Assembly (NCBI RefSeq): GCF_900100045.1
Contig: NZ_FNEA01000005.1
Coordinates: forward strand, 62,001 to 126,000
Reading direction: 5' to 3'
Source of the DNA: Paracoccus denitrificans
GTDB lineage: Bacteria; Pseudomonadota; Alphaproteobacteria; Rhodobacterales; Rhodobacteraceae
Length of the DNA stretch: 64,000 nt
The notes beneath the pieces were generated by a model. It saw only the letters and a list, made by a program, of their open reading frames with translations. It did no database searches and was not told the origin of the DNA. The translations under genes were made by a program, and so were the position numbers. This document shows, one piece after another, positions 55,858 to 64,000 of this stretch (the first letter of the stretch is position 1; each line of letters opens with the position of its first letter).

Positions 55858-56319
55858 ATGATCGAGCTTGACGCGACGGATCGCCGCATTCTCTCCGTCC
55901 TGCAACGCGACGGGCGCATGACCAATGCCGATCTTGCCAACGAGGCCGGGCTGTCCCCCAGCGCCTGCCACCGCCGCGTGCAGCGCCTGGAAGAAGCGGG
56001 GGTGATCCGCGGCTATGTCGCGCTGCTCGACGCGCGCAAGCTGGAGCGTCCCACCACGGTCTTCGTCGAGATCACGCTTTCGGGCCAGGCCGACGAGTTG
56101 CTGGAGGCGTTCGAGCGTGCGGTGCGCACCATCCCCGATGTGCTGGAATGCCACCTGATGGCCGGATCGGCGGATTACCTGCTGAAGGTGGTGGCCCAGG
56201 ATACCGACGATTTCGCCCGCATCCACCGTCAGCGACTGGCGAAGCTGCCGGGCGTCCAGCAGATGCATTCGTCCTTTTCGCTGCGCACGGTAGCCTTTAC
56301 CACCGCCCTGCCGGTCTAA
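55858..56319 (+). CDS. Lrp/AsnC-family transcriptional regulator
   Basis: A 153-residue regulator: N-terminal helix-turn-helix (DATDRRILSVLQRDGRMTNA, LANEAGLSPSACHRRVQRLE) and a C-terminal RAM ligand domain (VPDVLECHLMAGSADYLLKV-like IPDVLECHLMAGSADYLL). It begins LDATDRRIL as Lrp itself. Its ligand, probably an amino acid, and its targets are unknown; neighbouring genes (mscL, rpsU) are not obvious targets. A strong terminator follows four bases after the stop. Confidence 0.9.
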   Translation: MIELDATDRRILSVLQRDGRMTNADLANEAGLSPSACHRRVQRLEEAGVIRGYVALLDARKLERPTTVFVEITLSGQADELLEAFERAVRTIPDVLECHLMAGSADYLLKVVAQDTDDFARIHRQRLAKLPGVQQMHSSFSLRTVAFTTALPV

Positions 56320-56322
56320 AAG

Positions 56323-56348
56323 AAAACCCCCGGCAATGCGGGGGTTTT
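56323..56348. terminator. Bidirectional terminator between the Lrp-type gene and rpsU
   Basis: AAAACCCCCG (56323-56332), loop GCAATG, CGGGGGTTTT (56339-56348). Ten-base-pair stem with T-runs on both strands, placed between two convergent genes. Confidence 0.8.
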
Positions 56349-56372
56349 CCTGAACCGATGTGGTCGCTCGTC

Positions 56373-56579
56373 TTACAGCGCGCCTTCACGCTGCGCTTTT
56401 TTGCGCGCCAGCTTGCGGGCGCGGCGGACGGCCTCGGCCTTTTCACGGGCCTTCTTGACCGAGGGTTTCTCGAAATGCTGCTTGAGCTTCATTTCACGGA
56501 ACACCCCCTCGCGCTGAAGTTTTTTCTTCAGAGCACGAAGCGCCTGTTCGACGTTGTTGTCGCGAACACTTACCTGCAT
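56373..56579 (-). CDS. rpsU: 30S ribosomal protein S21
   Basis: A 68-residue basic ribosomal protein. Seen: [39 protein letters not shown] and a Lys/Arg-rich end. S21 binds the 30S platform near the 16S rRNA 3' end and helps initiation. AGGAAGGTGGTG precedes the ATG, and a good promoter lies 54-82 bases upstream. Terminated by the shared hairpin downstream. Confidence 0.97.
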   Translation of the reverse strand: MQVSVRDNNVEQALRALKKKLQREGVFREMKLKQHFEKPSVKKAREKAEAVRRARKLARKKAQREGAL

Positions 56580-56632
56580 GTGGTTGTCACCACCTTCCTA
56601 GGTTAAAGTTGAGCAGATTTGCAGGACGCGGC

Positions 56633-56661
56633 CTTCTAGCAAGGCGAATCGGCTTTGTCCA
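56633..56661 (-). promoter_or_regulatory. Sigma70-type promoter of rpsU
   Basis: On the minus strand TGGACA (56661-56656, 5/6), 17-base spacer, TAGAAG (56638-56633, 4/6); leader about 47 bases. Confidence 0.55.
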
Positions 56662-56703
56662 GATTTTCCGGGCCCGCGCGGCATGAAGAATGAGGAGAGT
56701 GCC

Positions 56704-57390
56704 ATGACGGATGAACGCGAGCGGCTGATCGAGGCCGCCTTGTCGCATGTCATCTTCGAGGGCATGGGCGAAAAGGCCATCGCCGAGGGCGCGCGCGACA
56801 TCGGCATGAACCCGGCGCTGGCGCGGGTGTATCTGCCGCGCGGCGGGGCGGATCTTGCCGCCGCCTATCATCGCAAGGGCGATGCGGCACTGCGCGACTG
56901 GCTGGCGGCGCACCCGCCCGAGGGACGGTTCCGCGACCGTATCTCGGCGGCGGTGATGCATCGGCTGTCGCTCAGCAACCGCGAGCTTGCCCGCGCGGGC
57001 GCGGCGATCCTGGCCTTGCCGCAGAACGCCGCGCTTGGCGCACGGCTGGTCTGGGAGACGGCCGACGCGATCTGGGACGGGCTCGGCGACCGCTCCGAGG
57101 ACGTGAACTGGTATTCCAAGCGCGCGACACTGTCGGCGGTCTATGGCGCGACGGTGCTTTACTGGCTGGGCGACGATTCGCCCGAGGCCGACGAGACGCG
57201 CCGCTTCCTGGACCGCCGCATCGAAGGCGTGATGCGTTTCGAAAGCTTCAAGGAACGGGTCGGGGGCCTGCCCGGCGTCTCGATGCTGGCCGGCCTTGCA
57301 ACGGGCTGGATCAAACGGCCGGAAAATCGCAATCTGCCCGGAGAGTTGCGCGCAACTTCGCGCGCCCGGACAGAAGGAGGCGACGGGTGA
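56704..57390 (+). CDS. COQ9-family ubiquinone biosynthesis protein
   Basis: A 228-residue protein with a TetR-like fold lacking DNA-binding function. Seen: LIEAALSHVIFEGMGEKAIA, AYHRKGDAALRDWLAAHPP, and the lipid-binding region DVNWYSKRATLSAVYGATVLYWLGDDSP, with ETRRFLDRRIEGVM as the C-terminal amphipathic helix (in parts). In mitochondria COQ9 presents hydrophobic intermediates to COQ7. ATG 56704 is chosen because GAGGAGAG precedes it. It overlaps the quinone oxidoreductase start by four bases. Confidence 0.9.
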   Translation: MTDERERLIEAALSHVIFEGMGEKAIAEGARDIGMNPALARVYLPRGGADLAAAYHRKGDAALRDWLAAHPPEGRFRDRISAAVMHRLSLSNRELARAGAAILALPQNAALGARLVWETADAIWDGLGDRSEDVNWYSKRATLSAVYGATVLYWLGDDSPEADETRRFLDRRIEGVMRFESFKERVGGLPGVSMLAGLATGWIKRPENRNLPGELRATSRARTEGGDG

Positions 57391-58379
57391 TTCCCGATGT
57401 GATGCAGGCGATCGAGATCTCATCCCCCGGCAGCGCCGAAGTGTTGCGACCGGTAACGCGGCCGGTGCCGGTGGCCGGACATGGCCAGATCCTGATCCGC
57501 ATCGCCTGGGCCGGGGTGAATCGTCCCGACGTGCTGCAACGCGCGGGCTCCTATGCGCCGCCGCCGGGGGCGTCGGACCTGCCCGGGCTGGAATGCGCCG
57601 GCGAGGTCGCGGCCGTGGGGCCGGGCGTCACGCGCTGGAAACCGGGCGAGCAGGTCTGCGCGCTGCTGCCGGGCGGCGGCTATGCGGAATACGCGACCTG
57701 CCCCGCCGAGCATGCGCTGCCGATCCCCCAGGGCCTGACGCTGCGCATGGCCGCGGCGCTGCCGGAAACCGCCTTCACGGTCTGGTCCAACGTGGTCATG
57801 CGCGGCGGGTTGCGACCGGGCGAGCGATTCCTGGTCCATGGCGGTTCCTCGGGCATCGGGACCATGGCGATCCAGACCGCCCGGGCGCTGGGGGCGCGGG
57901 TCTGGGCCACCGCGGGCTCGGCCGAGAAATGCGCGGCTTGCGAAAAGCTGGGCGCCAATGCAATCAATTATCGCGAAGAGGATTTCGTCGCCGTGCTGCG
58001 CAAGGCCGGCGGCGCCGACCTGATCCTGGACATGGTGGGCGGCGACTATATCGCCCGCAATATCAGGTGCCTTGCCGATGACGGCCGGCTGGCGATGATC
58101 GCCTTTCTCGCCGGTCCCAAGGCCGAGATCAATTTCGCGCAGATCATGGCCAGGCGGCTGTCGGTTACGGGCTCGACCCTGCGGCCGCAATCCGACCTGG
58201 CCAAGGCACGCATCGCCTGCGAATTGCAAGAGCGGCTCTGGCCGCTGGTCGAGGCGGGGGCGGTGCGCCCGCTGATCGACAGCACCTTCCCGCTGGGCGA
58301 GGCCGCCGAGGCCCATCGCCGCATGGAAGGCAGCAACCATATCGGAAAGATCCTGTTGCAGGTCTCGGCCCAGGATTGA
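57387..58379 (+). CDS. NAD(P)H-quinone oxidoreductase (zinc-independent MDR family)
   Basis: A 330-residue medium-chain dehydrogenase/reductase of the PIG3/QOR type. Seen: the nucleotide-binding fold LVHGGSSGIGTMAIQTARALG, GADLILDMVGGDYI, and the absence of the structural and catalytic zinc cysteines of alcohol dehydrogenases. It may reduce quinones one electron at a time with NADPH. Starts at GTG 57387 (AGGAGG upstream) inside the COQ9 stop (GTGA), suggesting a quinone-related unit; the exact substrate is inferred. Confidence 0.9.
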   Translation: MIPDVMQAIEISSPGSAEVLRPVTRPVPVAGHGQILIRIAWAGVNRPDVLQRAGSYAPPPGASDLPGLECAGEVAAVGPGVTRWKPGEQVCALLPGGGYAEYATCPAEHALPIPQGLTLRMAAALPETAFTVWSNVVMRGGLRPGERFLVHGGSSGIGTMAIQTARALGARVWATAGSAEKCAACEKLGANAINYREEDFVAVLRKAGGADLILDMVGGDYIARNIRCLADDGRLAMIAFLAGPKAEINFAQIMARRLSVTGSTLRPQSDLAKARIACELQERLWPLVEAGAVRPLIDSTFPLGEAAEAHRRMEGSNHIGKILLQVSAQD

Positions 58380-58486
58380 ACCCAGCGGCGCCTGGGACTC
58401 GGATCACACGCCGCCGCCAGGCGCTCCGGGCTCTAGAGGACGGACCGAAAGCCCGGGCCGGGAACCCGACGCGCTGACCCAGCCCC

Positions 58487-59569
58487 TTACCGGGACAAGC
58501 CGCCCGCCACGCTCGGCACGTCCCCGGCGGCGAAACCGTAATGCCGCAGCCAGCGCAGGTCGCTTTCGAAGAAGGCCCGCAGATCGGGAATGCCGTATTT
58601 CAGCATGGCGATGCGGTCGATGCCCATGCCGAAGGCGAAGCCCTGCCACTGCTCGGGGTCGATCCCGCCCGCCGCCAGCACCTTGGGATGCACCATGCCC
58701 GAGCCCAGGATCTCCAGCCAGCTTTCCCCCTGCCCGATGGTCAGCTTGCCGCCCTCCCACGAGCAGCGGATATCGACCTCGGCCGAGGGCTCGGTGAAGG
58801 GGAAATGCGAGGCGCGGAAACGCAGCTCGACTTCGTCCACCTCGAAGAAGGCGCGGCAGAACTCCTCCAGCGTCCATTTCAGGTTCGCCATCGAGATGTC
58901 CTTGCCCAGCGCCAGCCCCTCGACCTGGTGGAACATCGGCGTATGGGTCTGGTCCATGTCCATCCGGTAAACCCGGCCCGGGCAGATCACCCGGATCGGC
59001 GCGCCCGTCGCCTGCATGGCGCGGATCTGCACCGGCGAGGTATGGGTGCGCAGCACCTGCGGCGGGCGCGGATCGTCCCCGGCACGGGCCATGAAGAAGG
59101 TGTCGTGCTCCTGCCGGGCGGGATGCTCGGGCGGGATGTTCAGCGCGTCGAAGTTGAACCAGTCGCTTTCGATCTGCGGCCCCTCGGCGACGCGGAAGCC
59201 CATGTCGGCGAAGATCGCGGTGACTTCCTCGGTCACCTGGCTGATCGGATGGATGGTGCCCTGCGGACGCGGACGGCCCGGCAGGGTCACGTCCAGCCAT
59301 TCCTCCTTGAGCCTTGCGTCCAGCGCCGCGTCCTCCAGCCCCTGCTTGCGGGCGCGCAGCGCGGCGTCGATCTCGTCCTTCAGGCGGTTCAGCGCGGCGC
59401 CGGTGGTCTGGCGCTCTTCCGGCGTCATCCGGCCCAGCTCCTTCATCATGCCGCTGATCTCGCCCTTCTTGCCAAGGGCGGCCAGGCGCACCTGCTCCAG
59501 CGCGTCGCCGTCGGCGGCGGCAGAGATGCGGTCGAGATAGGACTGGCGAAGGGTCGAAAGATCGGACAT
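58487..59569 (-). CDS. pheS: Phenylalanyl-tRNA synthetase alpha subunit
   Basis: A 360-residue alpha subunit. Seen: N-terminal coiled coil ([17 protein letters not shown]), motif 2 region [38 protein letters not shown], and motif 3 [22 protein letters not shown] lies seven bases before ATG 59569. It is separated from its partner gene pheT by 5 kb and lies in the opposite direction. Confidence 0.97.
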   Translation of the reverse strand: MSDLSTLRQSYLDRISAAADGDALEQVRLAALGKKGEISGMMKELGRMTPEERQTTGAALNRLKDEIDAALRARKQGLEDAALDARLKEEWLDVTLPGRPRPQGTIHPISQVTEEVTAIFADMGFRVAEGPQIESDWFNFDALNIPPEHPARQEHDTFFMARAGDDPRPPQVLRTHTSPVQIRAMQATGAPIRVICPGRVYRMDMDQTHTPMFHQVEGLALGKDISMANLKWTLEEFCRAFFEVDEVELRFRASHFPFTEPSAEVDIRCSWEGGKLTIGQGESWLEILGSGMVHPKVLAAGGIDPEQWQGFAFGMGIDRIAMLKYGIPDLRAFFESDLRWLRHYGFAAGDVPSVAGGLSR

Positions 59570-59627
59570 GGCAGGCTTCCTTGCGGTTCCCGCGCCGATT
59601 AGCACGCGGGCGCCGCAGGGAAAAGCC

Positions 59628-59972
59628 TCAGCGGGCGAAGGTTTCCGCCACCAGTTCCGCCGGCCGGCACAGCCGCACGCCGCCGGGACCGCAGACGATG
59701 GGCCGCTCGACCAGCAGCGGGTTCTCGACCATGGCGGCAAGGATGTCCTCGTCGCCGGCATCCAGCAGGCCGCGCTCTGCGGCATCGGTGCCCTTGACGC
59801 GCATTGCCTGGCGCGGCGTGACGTCGGCGGCGGCGAACAGGCCCAGAAGCTGGGCGCGGGTCCAGCCCTCGCGGGCATAATCGACGATCTCGGGCTCGTG
59901 CCCGGCGTCGCGGATCATCTGCAGGACCTTGCGCGAGGTCGAGCAGGTCGGCTTGTGATAGATGGTGATCAT
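59628..59972 (-). CDS. ArsC-family (arsenate reductase-like/Spx) protein
   Basis: A 114-residue thioredoxin-fold protein. Seen: [21 protein letters not shown] with a single N-terminal Cys at residue 10, then [19 protein letters not shown], and a C-terminal [11 protein letters not shown]. The catalytic pattern HKPTCSTSR matches glutaredoxin-dependent ArsC, and the later Arg of ERP is the second catalytic Arg; no arsenic genes surround it, so the reaction may be different. It precedes pheS with no strong ribosome binding site of its own. Confidence 0.85.
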   Translation of the reverse strand: MITIYHKPTCSTSRKVLQMIRDAGHEPEIVDYAREGWTRAQLLGLFAAADVTPRQAMRVKGTDAAERGLLDAGDEDILAAMVENPLLVERPIVCGPGGVRLCRPAELVAETFAR

Positions 59973-60003
59973 GCCGGGACTTTGGCCCGGCCCGCGCGGG
60001 CTT

Positions 60004-61365
60004 TCAAGACCGTTCCGCAACCTTCAACCAGACCCCGCCATGCGGCCGCAGCGTCAGGATCATGCGCGGCTGCGGCTGGCGCCCGGTCAGCTCGAAGCGA
60101 AAGCGCGACACCAGCGTGGCCAGGATAATCACCGCCTCCTGCAAGGCGAAGCTGGCGCCGATGCAGATGCGGGGACCGGCGCCAAAGGGCAGGAAGGCGA
60201 AGCGGTCGCGGGTCACGCCGGGAGCGAAACGCCCAGGGTCGAAGCGGTCGGGATCGTCCCAGAGCATGTGATGGCGATGCAGCGCATAGATCGGCATCAT
60301 GATCGTGTCGCCCGGCCGCACCTCGCGACCGCCCAGCCTGTCGTGGATGCGGGCGGTGCGCGACAGGAAGGCCGCGGGCGGGTAAAGCCGCAACGCCTCC
60401 TCGACCACCTGCCGGATATAGGTCAGGCGCGGCAGATCGGCGGCGGTCGCGGCACGGCCGCCCAGCGCCGCGACCGCCTCGCTGGCGGCGCGGTGCTGGA
60501 CCTGCGCGTCGAAGGCCAGCAGGTAAAGCGCCCAGGCCAGCGTCAGCGCCGTGGTCTCATGCCCGGCGACGATGAAGGTCAACAGGTTGTCGCGCAGTTC
60601 TGCCGGGGTCATGCGGCGATGGGTCTCGGGGTCCTCGCCGGCGCGGAGCAGATCCAGCAGGTCTGGCACCGGGCGGGGGCCGGAACGCGCACGGGCGCGG
60701 ATCGCCTCGTCGGCGACGCGTTTCATGCGGCGCAGGTCGCCGCCGGAAAACAGCCGGCCGGGGCGCGGAATCCAGCCGGGCAGCCCCAGGATGTCCAGCA
60801 CGGAAATCCGCGCCGTGCCGGCGATATAGGCGTCGATGGCGTGATGCACCGCATCGCGGTCGAAGCCCTCGTCGCCCGAAAACGTCACGTCCGAGATCAC
60901 TTCGAAAGTCGCGGCCACGGTCTCGGCAAAGACATCGACCGGGCCGTCGGCCGCCGCGAGCCGTTGCGCGCTGGCCTCGGCGGCGGCTGTCATCACCGGA
61001 CCCAGCGCCTCGACATGGCGCTGCGCAAAGGCCGGGGCGGCGGCAAGGCGCTGCCAGCGCCAATGCGCGCCCTCGGCCACGAACATCGAATTGCCGATGG
61101 CAGGCTCCAGGATCAGGCGGGTCACCAGCGATTTCGGATAATCCTCCACCCGGTCCTTGAGCACGCGCCGCAGCGCCCCCAGGTCCATGACCATATGCCA
61201 GCGCTTGCCGGTCTTGCCCGAAACCATGGGCTGGCGGGTGGCGATCTCGGGGATCAGTTCCAGCACGTTGCGCCGTGCGGTCATGGCGCTGGCGATGACC
61301 CCCATCGGCTGGCGATGCAGGGCCACACGGGCAGGATAGCGTTCGGGCGGGTGGTCAGGAGACAT
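60004..61365 (-). CDS. Cytochrome P450
   Basis: A 453-residue soluble bacterial P450. Seen: the I-helix oxygen motif AGHETTAL, the ExxR motif EEALRLYPP, and the heme-binding FLPFGAGPRICIG with Cys401. The N-terminus lacks a membrane anchor. Substrate unknown; fatty-acid or terpene hydroxylation are the usual roles, and no ferredoxin gene is adjacent. ATG 61365 is chosen by position, with no good ribosome binding site. Upstream lie copy 3 of the short motif, a perfect hairpin and the rplT terminator. Confidence 0.9.
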   Translation of the reverse strand: MSPDHPPERYPARVALHRQPMGVIASAMTARRNVLELIPEIATRQPMVSGKTGKRWHMVMDLGALRRVLKDRVEDYPKSLVTRLILEPAIGNSMFVAEGAHWRWQRLAAAPAFAQRHVEALGPVMTAAAEASAQRLAAADGPVDVFAETVAATFEVISDVTFSGDEGFDRDAVHHAIDAYIAGTARISVLDILGLPGWIPRPGRLFSGGDLRRMKRVADEAIRARARSGPRPVPDLLDLLRAGEDPETHRRMTPAELRDNLLTFIVAGHETTALTLAWALYLLAFDAQVQHRAASEAVAALGGRAATAADLPRLTYIRQVVEEALRLYPPAAFLSRTARIHDRLGGREVRPGDTIMMPIYALHRHHMLWDDPDRFDPGRFAPGVTRDRFAFLPFGAGPRICIGASFALQEAVIILATLVSRFRFELTGRQPQPRMILTLRPHGGVWLKVAERS

Positions 61366-61416
61366 CAGCGGCAGAACCCGCAAGCCGCGGCCTCGGTTCC
61401 CCTCCCGCCCGGCGCT

Positions 61417-61438
61417 CTTCACCGTTTCCCAAATACTC
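61417..61438 (-). repeat. Short intergenic motif, copy 3 (GAGTATTTGGGAAACGGTGAAG)
   Basis: On the minus strand, 50-70 bases before the P450 start; matches copy 2 at 20 of 22 positions. Confidence 0.55.
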
Positions 61439-61453
61439 CGGGGGGTGAGGAGC

Positions 61454-61478
61454 GAAAAAGGTCCAGCGGACCTTTTTC
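61454..61478. repeat. Perfect 11-base inverted repeat with three-base loop
   Basis: GAAAAAGGTCC (61454-61464), loop AGC, GGACCTTTTTC (61468-61478). It looks like a bidirectional terminator between the rplT terminator and the P450 gene; A5/T5 runs flank the GC stem on both strands. Confidence 0.6.
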
Positions 61479-61548
61479 AGCGACGAACGGGGCAGAGCCC
61501 CCGCGACGGCGCCGCCGGGCGAGCCTCCTGCCCGAAGGCCGGGCCATG

Positions 61549-61577
61549 AAAAAACCCGCGCCATTCGGACGCGGGTT
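61549..61577 (-). terminator. Terminator of the rpmI-rplT transcript
   Basis: AACCCGCG (61577-61570 on the minus strand), nine-base loop, CGCGGGTT (61560-61553), then a run of Ts to 61549. It lies 27 bases after the rplT stop. Confidence 0.75.
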
Positions 61578-61603
61578 CTGTCAGTCCAGCCTTTCGCCCG
61601 AAA

Positions 61604-61963
61604 TCAGGCGGCGGCTTTCGCCTGTGCGACGACGGCGGCAAAGGCCTCGGGCTCGTGGACGGCCAGGTCGGCCAGGACCTTGCGGTCCACCTCGATGCCC
61701 GCTTTCGCCAGTGCGGCGATGAAGCGCGAATAGGTCATCTCGGCATCGACGGCGCGAACGGCGGCGTTGATGCGCTGGATCCACAGCGCGCGGAAGTTGC
61801 GCTTGCGCGTCTTGCGGTCGCGGGTCGCGTATTGGTTGGCCTTGTCGACGGCCTGGGTCGCGGTGCGGAAGTTGCGCGAACGGTTGCCGTAATAGCCTTT
61901 CGCCGCGTCCAGAACCTTCTTGTGGCGGGCGTGGGTGATCTTACCCGATTTGACTCGTGCCAT
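61604..61963 (-). CDS. rplT: 50S ribosomal protein L20
   Basis: A 119-residue basic ribosomal protein. Seen: [60 protein letters not shown] and [25 protein letters not shown] end ([18 protein letters not shown]). It binds 23S rRNA early in 50S assembly. Starts 12 bases after rpmI; infC is not next to rpmI here. Confidence 0.97.
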   Translation of the reverse strand: MARVKSGKITHARHKKVLDAAKGYYGNRSRNFRTATQAVDKANQYATRDRKTRKRNFRALWIQRINAAVRAVDAEMTYSRFIAALAKAGIEVDRKVLADLAVHEPEAFAAVVAQAKAAA

Positions 61964-61975
61964 GTCCGGTTCTCC

Positions 61976-62176
61976 TTAGCGGTTGTAGGGCATGTATTTC
62001 TTGACGATCTTCGCGTCCGCATCGGACAGGATCATGGTCCCGGTCACGTCGCGGATGAATTTCGTCGAGCGCTTGATCATGCCGTGGCGCTTGCCGGCCG
62101 GGCCGGCCTTGACCTTGCCCGTGGCCGTCATCGAGAACCGCTTCTTGGCGGCCGATTTGGTCTTCATCTTCGGCAT
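61976..62176 (-). CDS. rpmI: 50S ribosomal protein L35
   Basis: A 66-residue ribosomal protein: [36 protein letters not shown], and the C-terminal [17 protein letters not shown] lies five to six bases before the ATG. It forms the unit rpmI-rplT with its own terminator. Confidence 0.97.
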   Translation of the reverse strand: MPKMKTKSAAKKRFSMTATGKVKAGPAGKRHGMIKRSTKFIRDVTGTMILSDADAKIVKKYMPYNR

Positions 62177-62284
62177 TTTACTCTCCTTGCGGTCAGAGTG
62201 AACGCACGACTCGGCAATGCCATCTCGGCCGGCCGCGCGGGTGGAAGCGTGCCCTATAAGGGGGCACGCGGGGATTGGCAAGGG

Positions 62285-62674
62285 TTATTGCCCTTCGACC
62301 GGAGCTTCGGGCTCAGCCTCTGGCGCGTCCGCAGCCGGGGCATCGGCGGCGGTTTCCGTCGCGGCTTCGGCAGGGGTTTCGGCGGCAGGCGTTTCGGTCG
62401 GGGCCGTCTCGGCCGGCGCCTCGGGGGCCGGCGCGGTCACCGGGTCGGTGCCGGTCGTCACCTGCCCGCTGACCAGCCGCTGCCAGCTTTCCTCCAGCGA
62501 CTGGATGCCGAAGGGCCGCGGGTCGAGCCAGGCGGCCGCGAACAGCAGCACGATGCCCAGCACCAGCAGAAGCGCGGCACCGCGGGGCGCCTGAGTGCGC
62601 ACCACCGAAACGATGGCCATGAGGACCGAGAGAGCGCAAAGCGCCGCGCCGGCCAACAGCAGGATGTCGATCAT
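62285..62674 (-). CDS. Small membrane protein with acidic Ala/Pro/Glu/Thr tail
   Basis: A 129-residue protein with two transmembrane segments (about residues 5-26, LLLAGAALCALSVLMAIVSV; and 32-50, RGAALLLVLGIVLLFAAAW) and a C-terminal low-complexity tail of about 65 residues built from ETPAAETPAEA-type repeats. A short conserved segment GIQSLEESWQRLVSGQV lies between. I do not recognise it. It lies between pyk and rpmI on the same strand. Confidence 0.7.
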   Translation of the reverse strand: MIDILLLAGAALCALSVLMAIVSVVRTQAPRGAALLLVLGIVLLFAAAWLDPRPFGIQSLEESWQRLVSGQVTTGTDPVTAPAPEAPAETAPTETPAAETPAEAATETAADAPAADAPEAEPEAPVEGQ

Positions 62675-62714
62675 CGGATCACCTTTCCGTTGCAGATCTC
62701 TTTGGATCCGCGCC

Positions 62715-64000
62715 TTATTCTGGATCGGTGCGATAGATCAAGCGCTCGTCGCAGGGCGCGATACGCAGAATGTTGGTCGTGCCCGGCACATTGAAGGGCA
62801 CGCCGGCCATGACGACGATCTGATTCGACTCGTCGGCAAAGCCGAAATCCCGCGCCGCCTTGGCCGCATTCACCACCGCCTGCTTGAAGCGTTCCAGCGA
62901 GGGCGTCTTGACGCAATGCGTGCCCCAGGTCAGGCACAGCCGGCGCAGCGTGCCCTGTTCCGAGGACATGGCGACGATCGGCACCCGCGGCCGTTCCCGC
63001 GCCGTCAGGCTGGCGGTGGTGCCGGACTGGGTATAGGCGCAGATGCAGGAAATGTCGGTGGTCTCGGCAATCTCGCGCGCGGCGGCGACGATGGCATCGG
63101 CCACGGTCTGGCGCTTGGCGCTGCGCGAGCTTTCGATGATGTCGCGATAGGTCGGGTCGCTTTCGACCGAGCGCGCGACATTGTCCATGGTGGCGACCGC
63201 CTCGACCGGATAGGCGCCGGCGGCGCTTTCGGCCGAAAGCATCACCGCATCGGCCCCCTCGTAGATGGCGGTGGCCACGTCCGAGACCTCGGCGCGGGTC
63301 GGCATCGGGCTTTCGATCATCGATTCCAGCATCTGCGTGGCGACGATGACCGGCTTCGCGGCCGCGCGGCAGGCGCGCACCAGCCGCTTCTGGATCGGCG
63401 GCACGGAATGCACCGGCAGTTCGACGCCCAGGTCGCCCCGCGCCACCATGATCCCGTCCGAGACCTTGAGGATCTCGCTGAAGGCGCGCACGGCGGCGGG
63501 CTTTTCGATCTTGGACAGGATGGCCGCGCGGCCCTTGGCCAGTTCGCGCGCCTCGATCACGTCCTCGGGCCGCTGCACGAAGCTCAGCGCCAGCCAGTCC
63601 GCGCCGATCTCGCAGGCGAATTCCAGGTCCTCGCGGTCCTTCTCGGACAGCGCGGCCAGGGGCAGCACAACGTCGGGCACGTTCACGCCCTTGCGGTTCG
63701 AGATCGCCCCGCCCGCAGTCACCGTGCAATCGGCGAAATCCGCACCGCAGGCCTGCACCCGCAAGCGGATCTTGCCGTCGTTGACCAGAAGTTCGGCGCC
63801 CGGTTCCAGCGCAGCAAAGATCTCGGGATGCGGCAATTGCACGCGGCTGGCGTCGCCGGGCGTCGCGTCCAGGTCGAAGCGGAAGGATTGCCCCTCGGCC
63901 AGGTCGTGCGGTCCATCGGCAAAGGTGCCGACGCGCAGCTTCGGCCCCTGCAGGTCGGCCAGCACGGCGATGGGGCGGCCCGATTCGGCCTCGACCTGGC
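62715..64000 (-). CDS. pyk: Pyruvate kinase, N-terminal part beyond the right edge
   Basis: 428 codons are visible, running off the window (frame continues upstream as QVEAESGRPIAVLADLQGPK); about 50 N-terminal residues are missing. Seen: LADLQGPKLRVG, the catalytic/metal region SFVQRPEDV, MVARGDLGVELP, the signature PVIVATQMLESMIESP..., and C-terminal allosteric-domain sequence (ISCICAYTQSGTTASLTA). It makes pyruvate and ATP from phosphoenolpyruvate. The GTG at 63965 is not the start. Confidence 0.96.
   Translation of the reverse strand, partial: QVEAESGRPIAVLADLQGPKLRVGTFADGPHDLAEGQSFRFDLDATPGDASRVQLPHPEIFAALEPGAELLVNDGKIRLRVQACGADFADCTVTAGGAISNRKGVNVPDVVLPLAALSEKDREDLEFACEIGADWLALSFVQRPEDVIEARELAKGRAAILSKIEKPAAVRAFSEILKVSDGIMVARGDLGVELPVHSVPPIQKRLVRACRAAAKPVIVATQMLESMIESPMPTRAEVSDVATAIYEGADAVMLSAESAAGAYPVEAVATMDNVARSVESDPTYRDIIESSRSAKRQTVADAIVAAAREIAETTDISCICAYTQSGTTASLTARERPRVPIVAMSSEQGTLRRLCLTWGTHCVKTPSLERFKQAVVNAAKAARDFGFADESNQIVVMAGVPFNVPGTTNILRIAPCDERLIYRTDPE

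Overview
The window is ordinary core chromosome of a GC-rich alphaproteobacterium of the Rhodobacteraceae, most likely Paracoccus or a close relative. The reasons are the complete 14-gene complex I (nuo/nqo) cluster interrupted by small extra genes, as described for Paracoccus denitrificans, an RpoH heat-shock sigma factor of alphaproteobacterial type, TrcR (DUF1013), COQ9, UbiK, a CP4-like (class II) AroA, a GTTC-N7-GTTC LexA box, and several DUF families (DUF5333, DUF5337, DUF6476, DUF4260) that I associate with this family. No rRNA, tRNA, transposase, prophage or CRISPR array was recognised.

Layout. 1-7.7 kb: a minus-strand lgt-midA-pgeF operon (pgeF runs off the left edge), divergent ubiK, a pair of genes with overlapping divergent start codons (DUF6476 and a RluD-like pseudouridine synthase), rpoH, a 366-base non-coding stretch with hairpins, a single-pass membrane protein of unknown function and a SPOR-domain protein. 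7.8-12.3 kb: a tightly overlapped nucleoside-salvage operon cdd-deoA-deoB-add-upp. 12.4-16.9 kb: NADP-malic enzyme and a propionyl-CoA synthetase whose upstream region carries TTTGCAAA palindromes typical of ScfR/PccR/RamB regulators. 16.9-40.5 kb: one very long minus-strand gene string that starts with nuoA (GTG start, sigma70-like promoter) and runs through nuoB-N, then birA, coaX, rnj, trmB and aroA. At least nine extra genes sit between the nuo genes: a helix-hairpin-helix membrane protein, DUF5337, DUF5333, a 50-residue exported peptide, a lipoprotein, a 60-residue protein, two tandem carboxymuconolactone-decarboxylase-like paralogues, and a possible 26-residue membrane peptide between nuoJ and nuoK. 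40.5-49.3 kb: uvrA with a LexA box, DUF4260, a GFA-family protein, moaA, a lipoprotein, an AlkD-like protein, a succinate-semialdehyde dehydrogenase and trcR. 49.3-58.4 kb: RNase T2, membrane proteins, pheT, an AT-richer orphan gene of foreign appearance, a glutathione transferase, mscL, an Lrp-type regulator, rpsU, COQ9 and a quinone oxidoreductase. 58.4-64 kb, minus strand: pyk (runs off the right edge), a small membrane protein, rpmI, rplT, a cytochrome P450, an ArsC-family protein and pheS. pheS and pheT are separated by 5 kb and face each other.

How it fits together. Several genes serve the ubiquinone-linked respiratory chain: complex I itself, a MidA/NDUFAF7-like methyltransferase whose mitochondrial homologue methylates the NuoD equivalent, UbiK and COQ9. 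I found no obviously new defence or mobile system. The most unusual points are the hitchhiker genes inside the nuo operon (including the possible microprotein), a probable leaderless mRNA for the pseudouridine synthase, a short intergenic motif (GAGTATTTGG...) seen three times, the split pheS/pheT pair, and the AT-rich orphan gene next to pheT.
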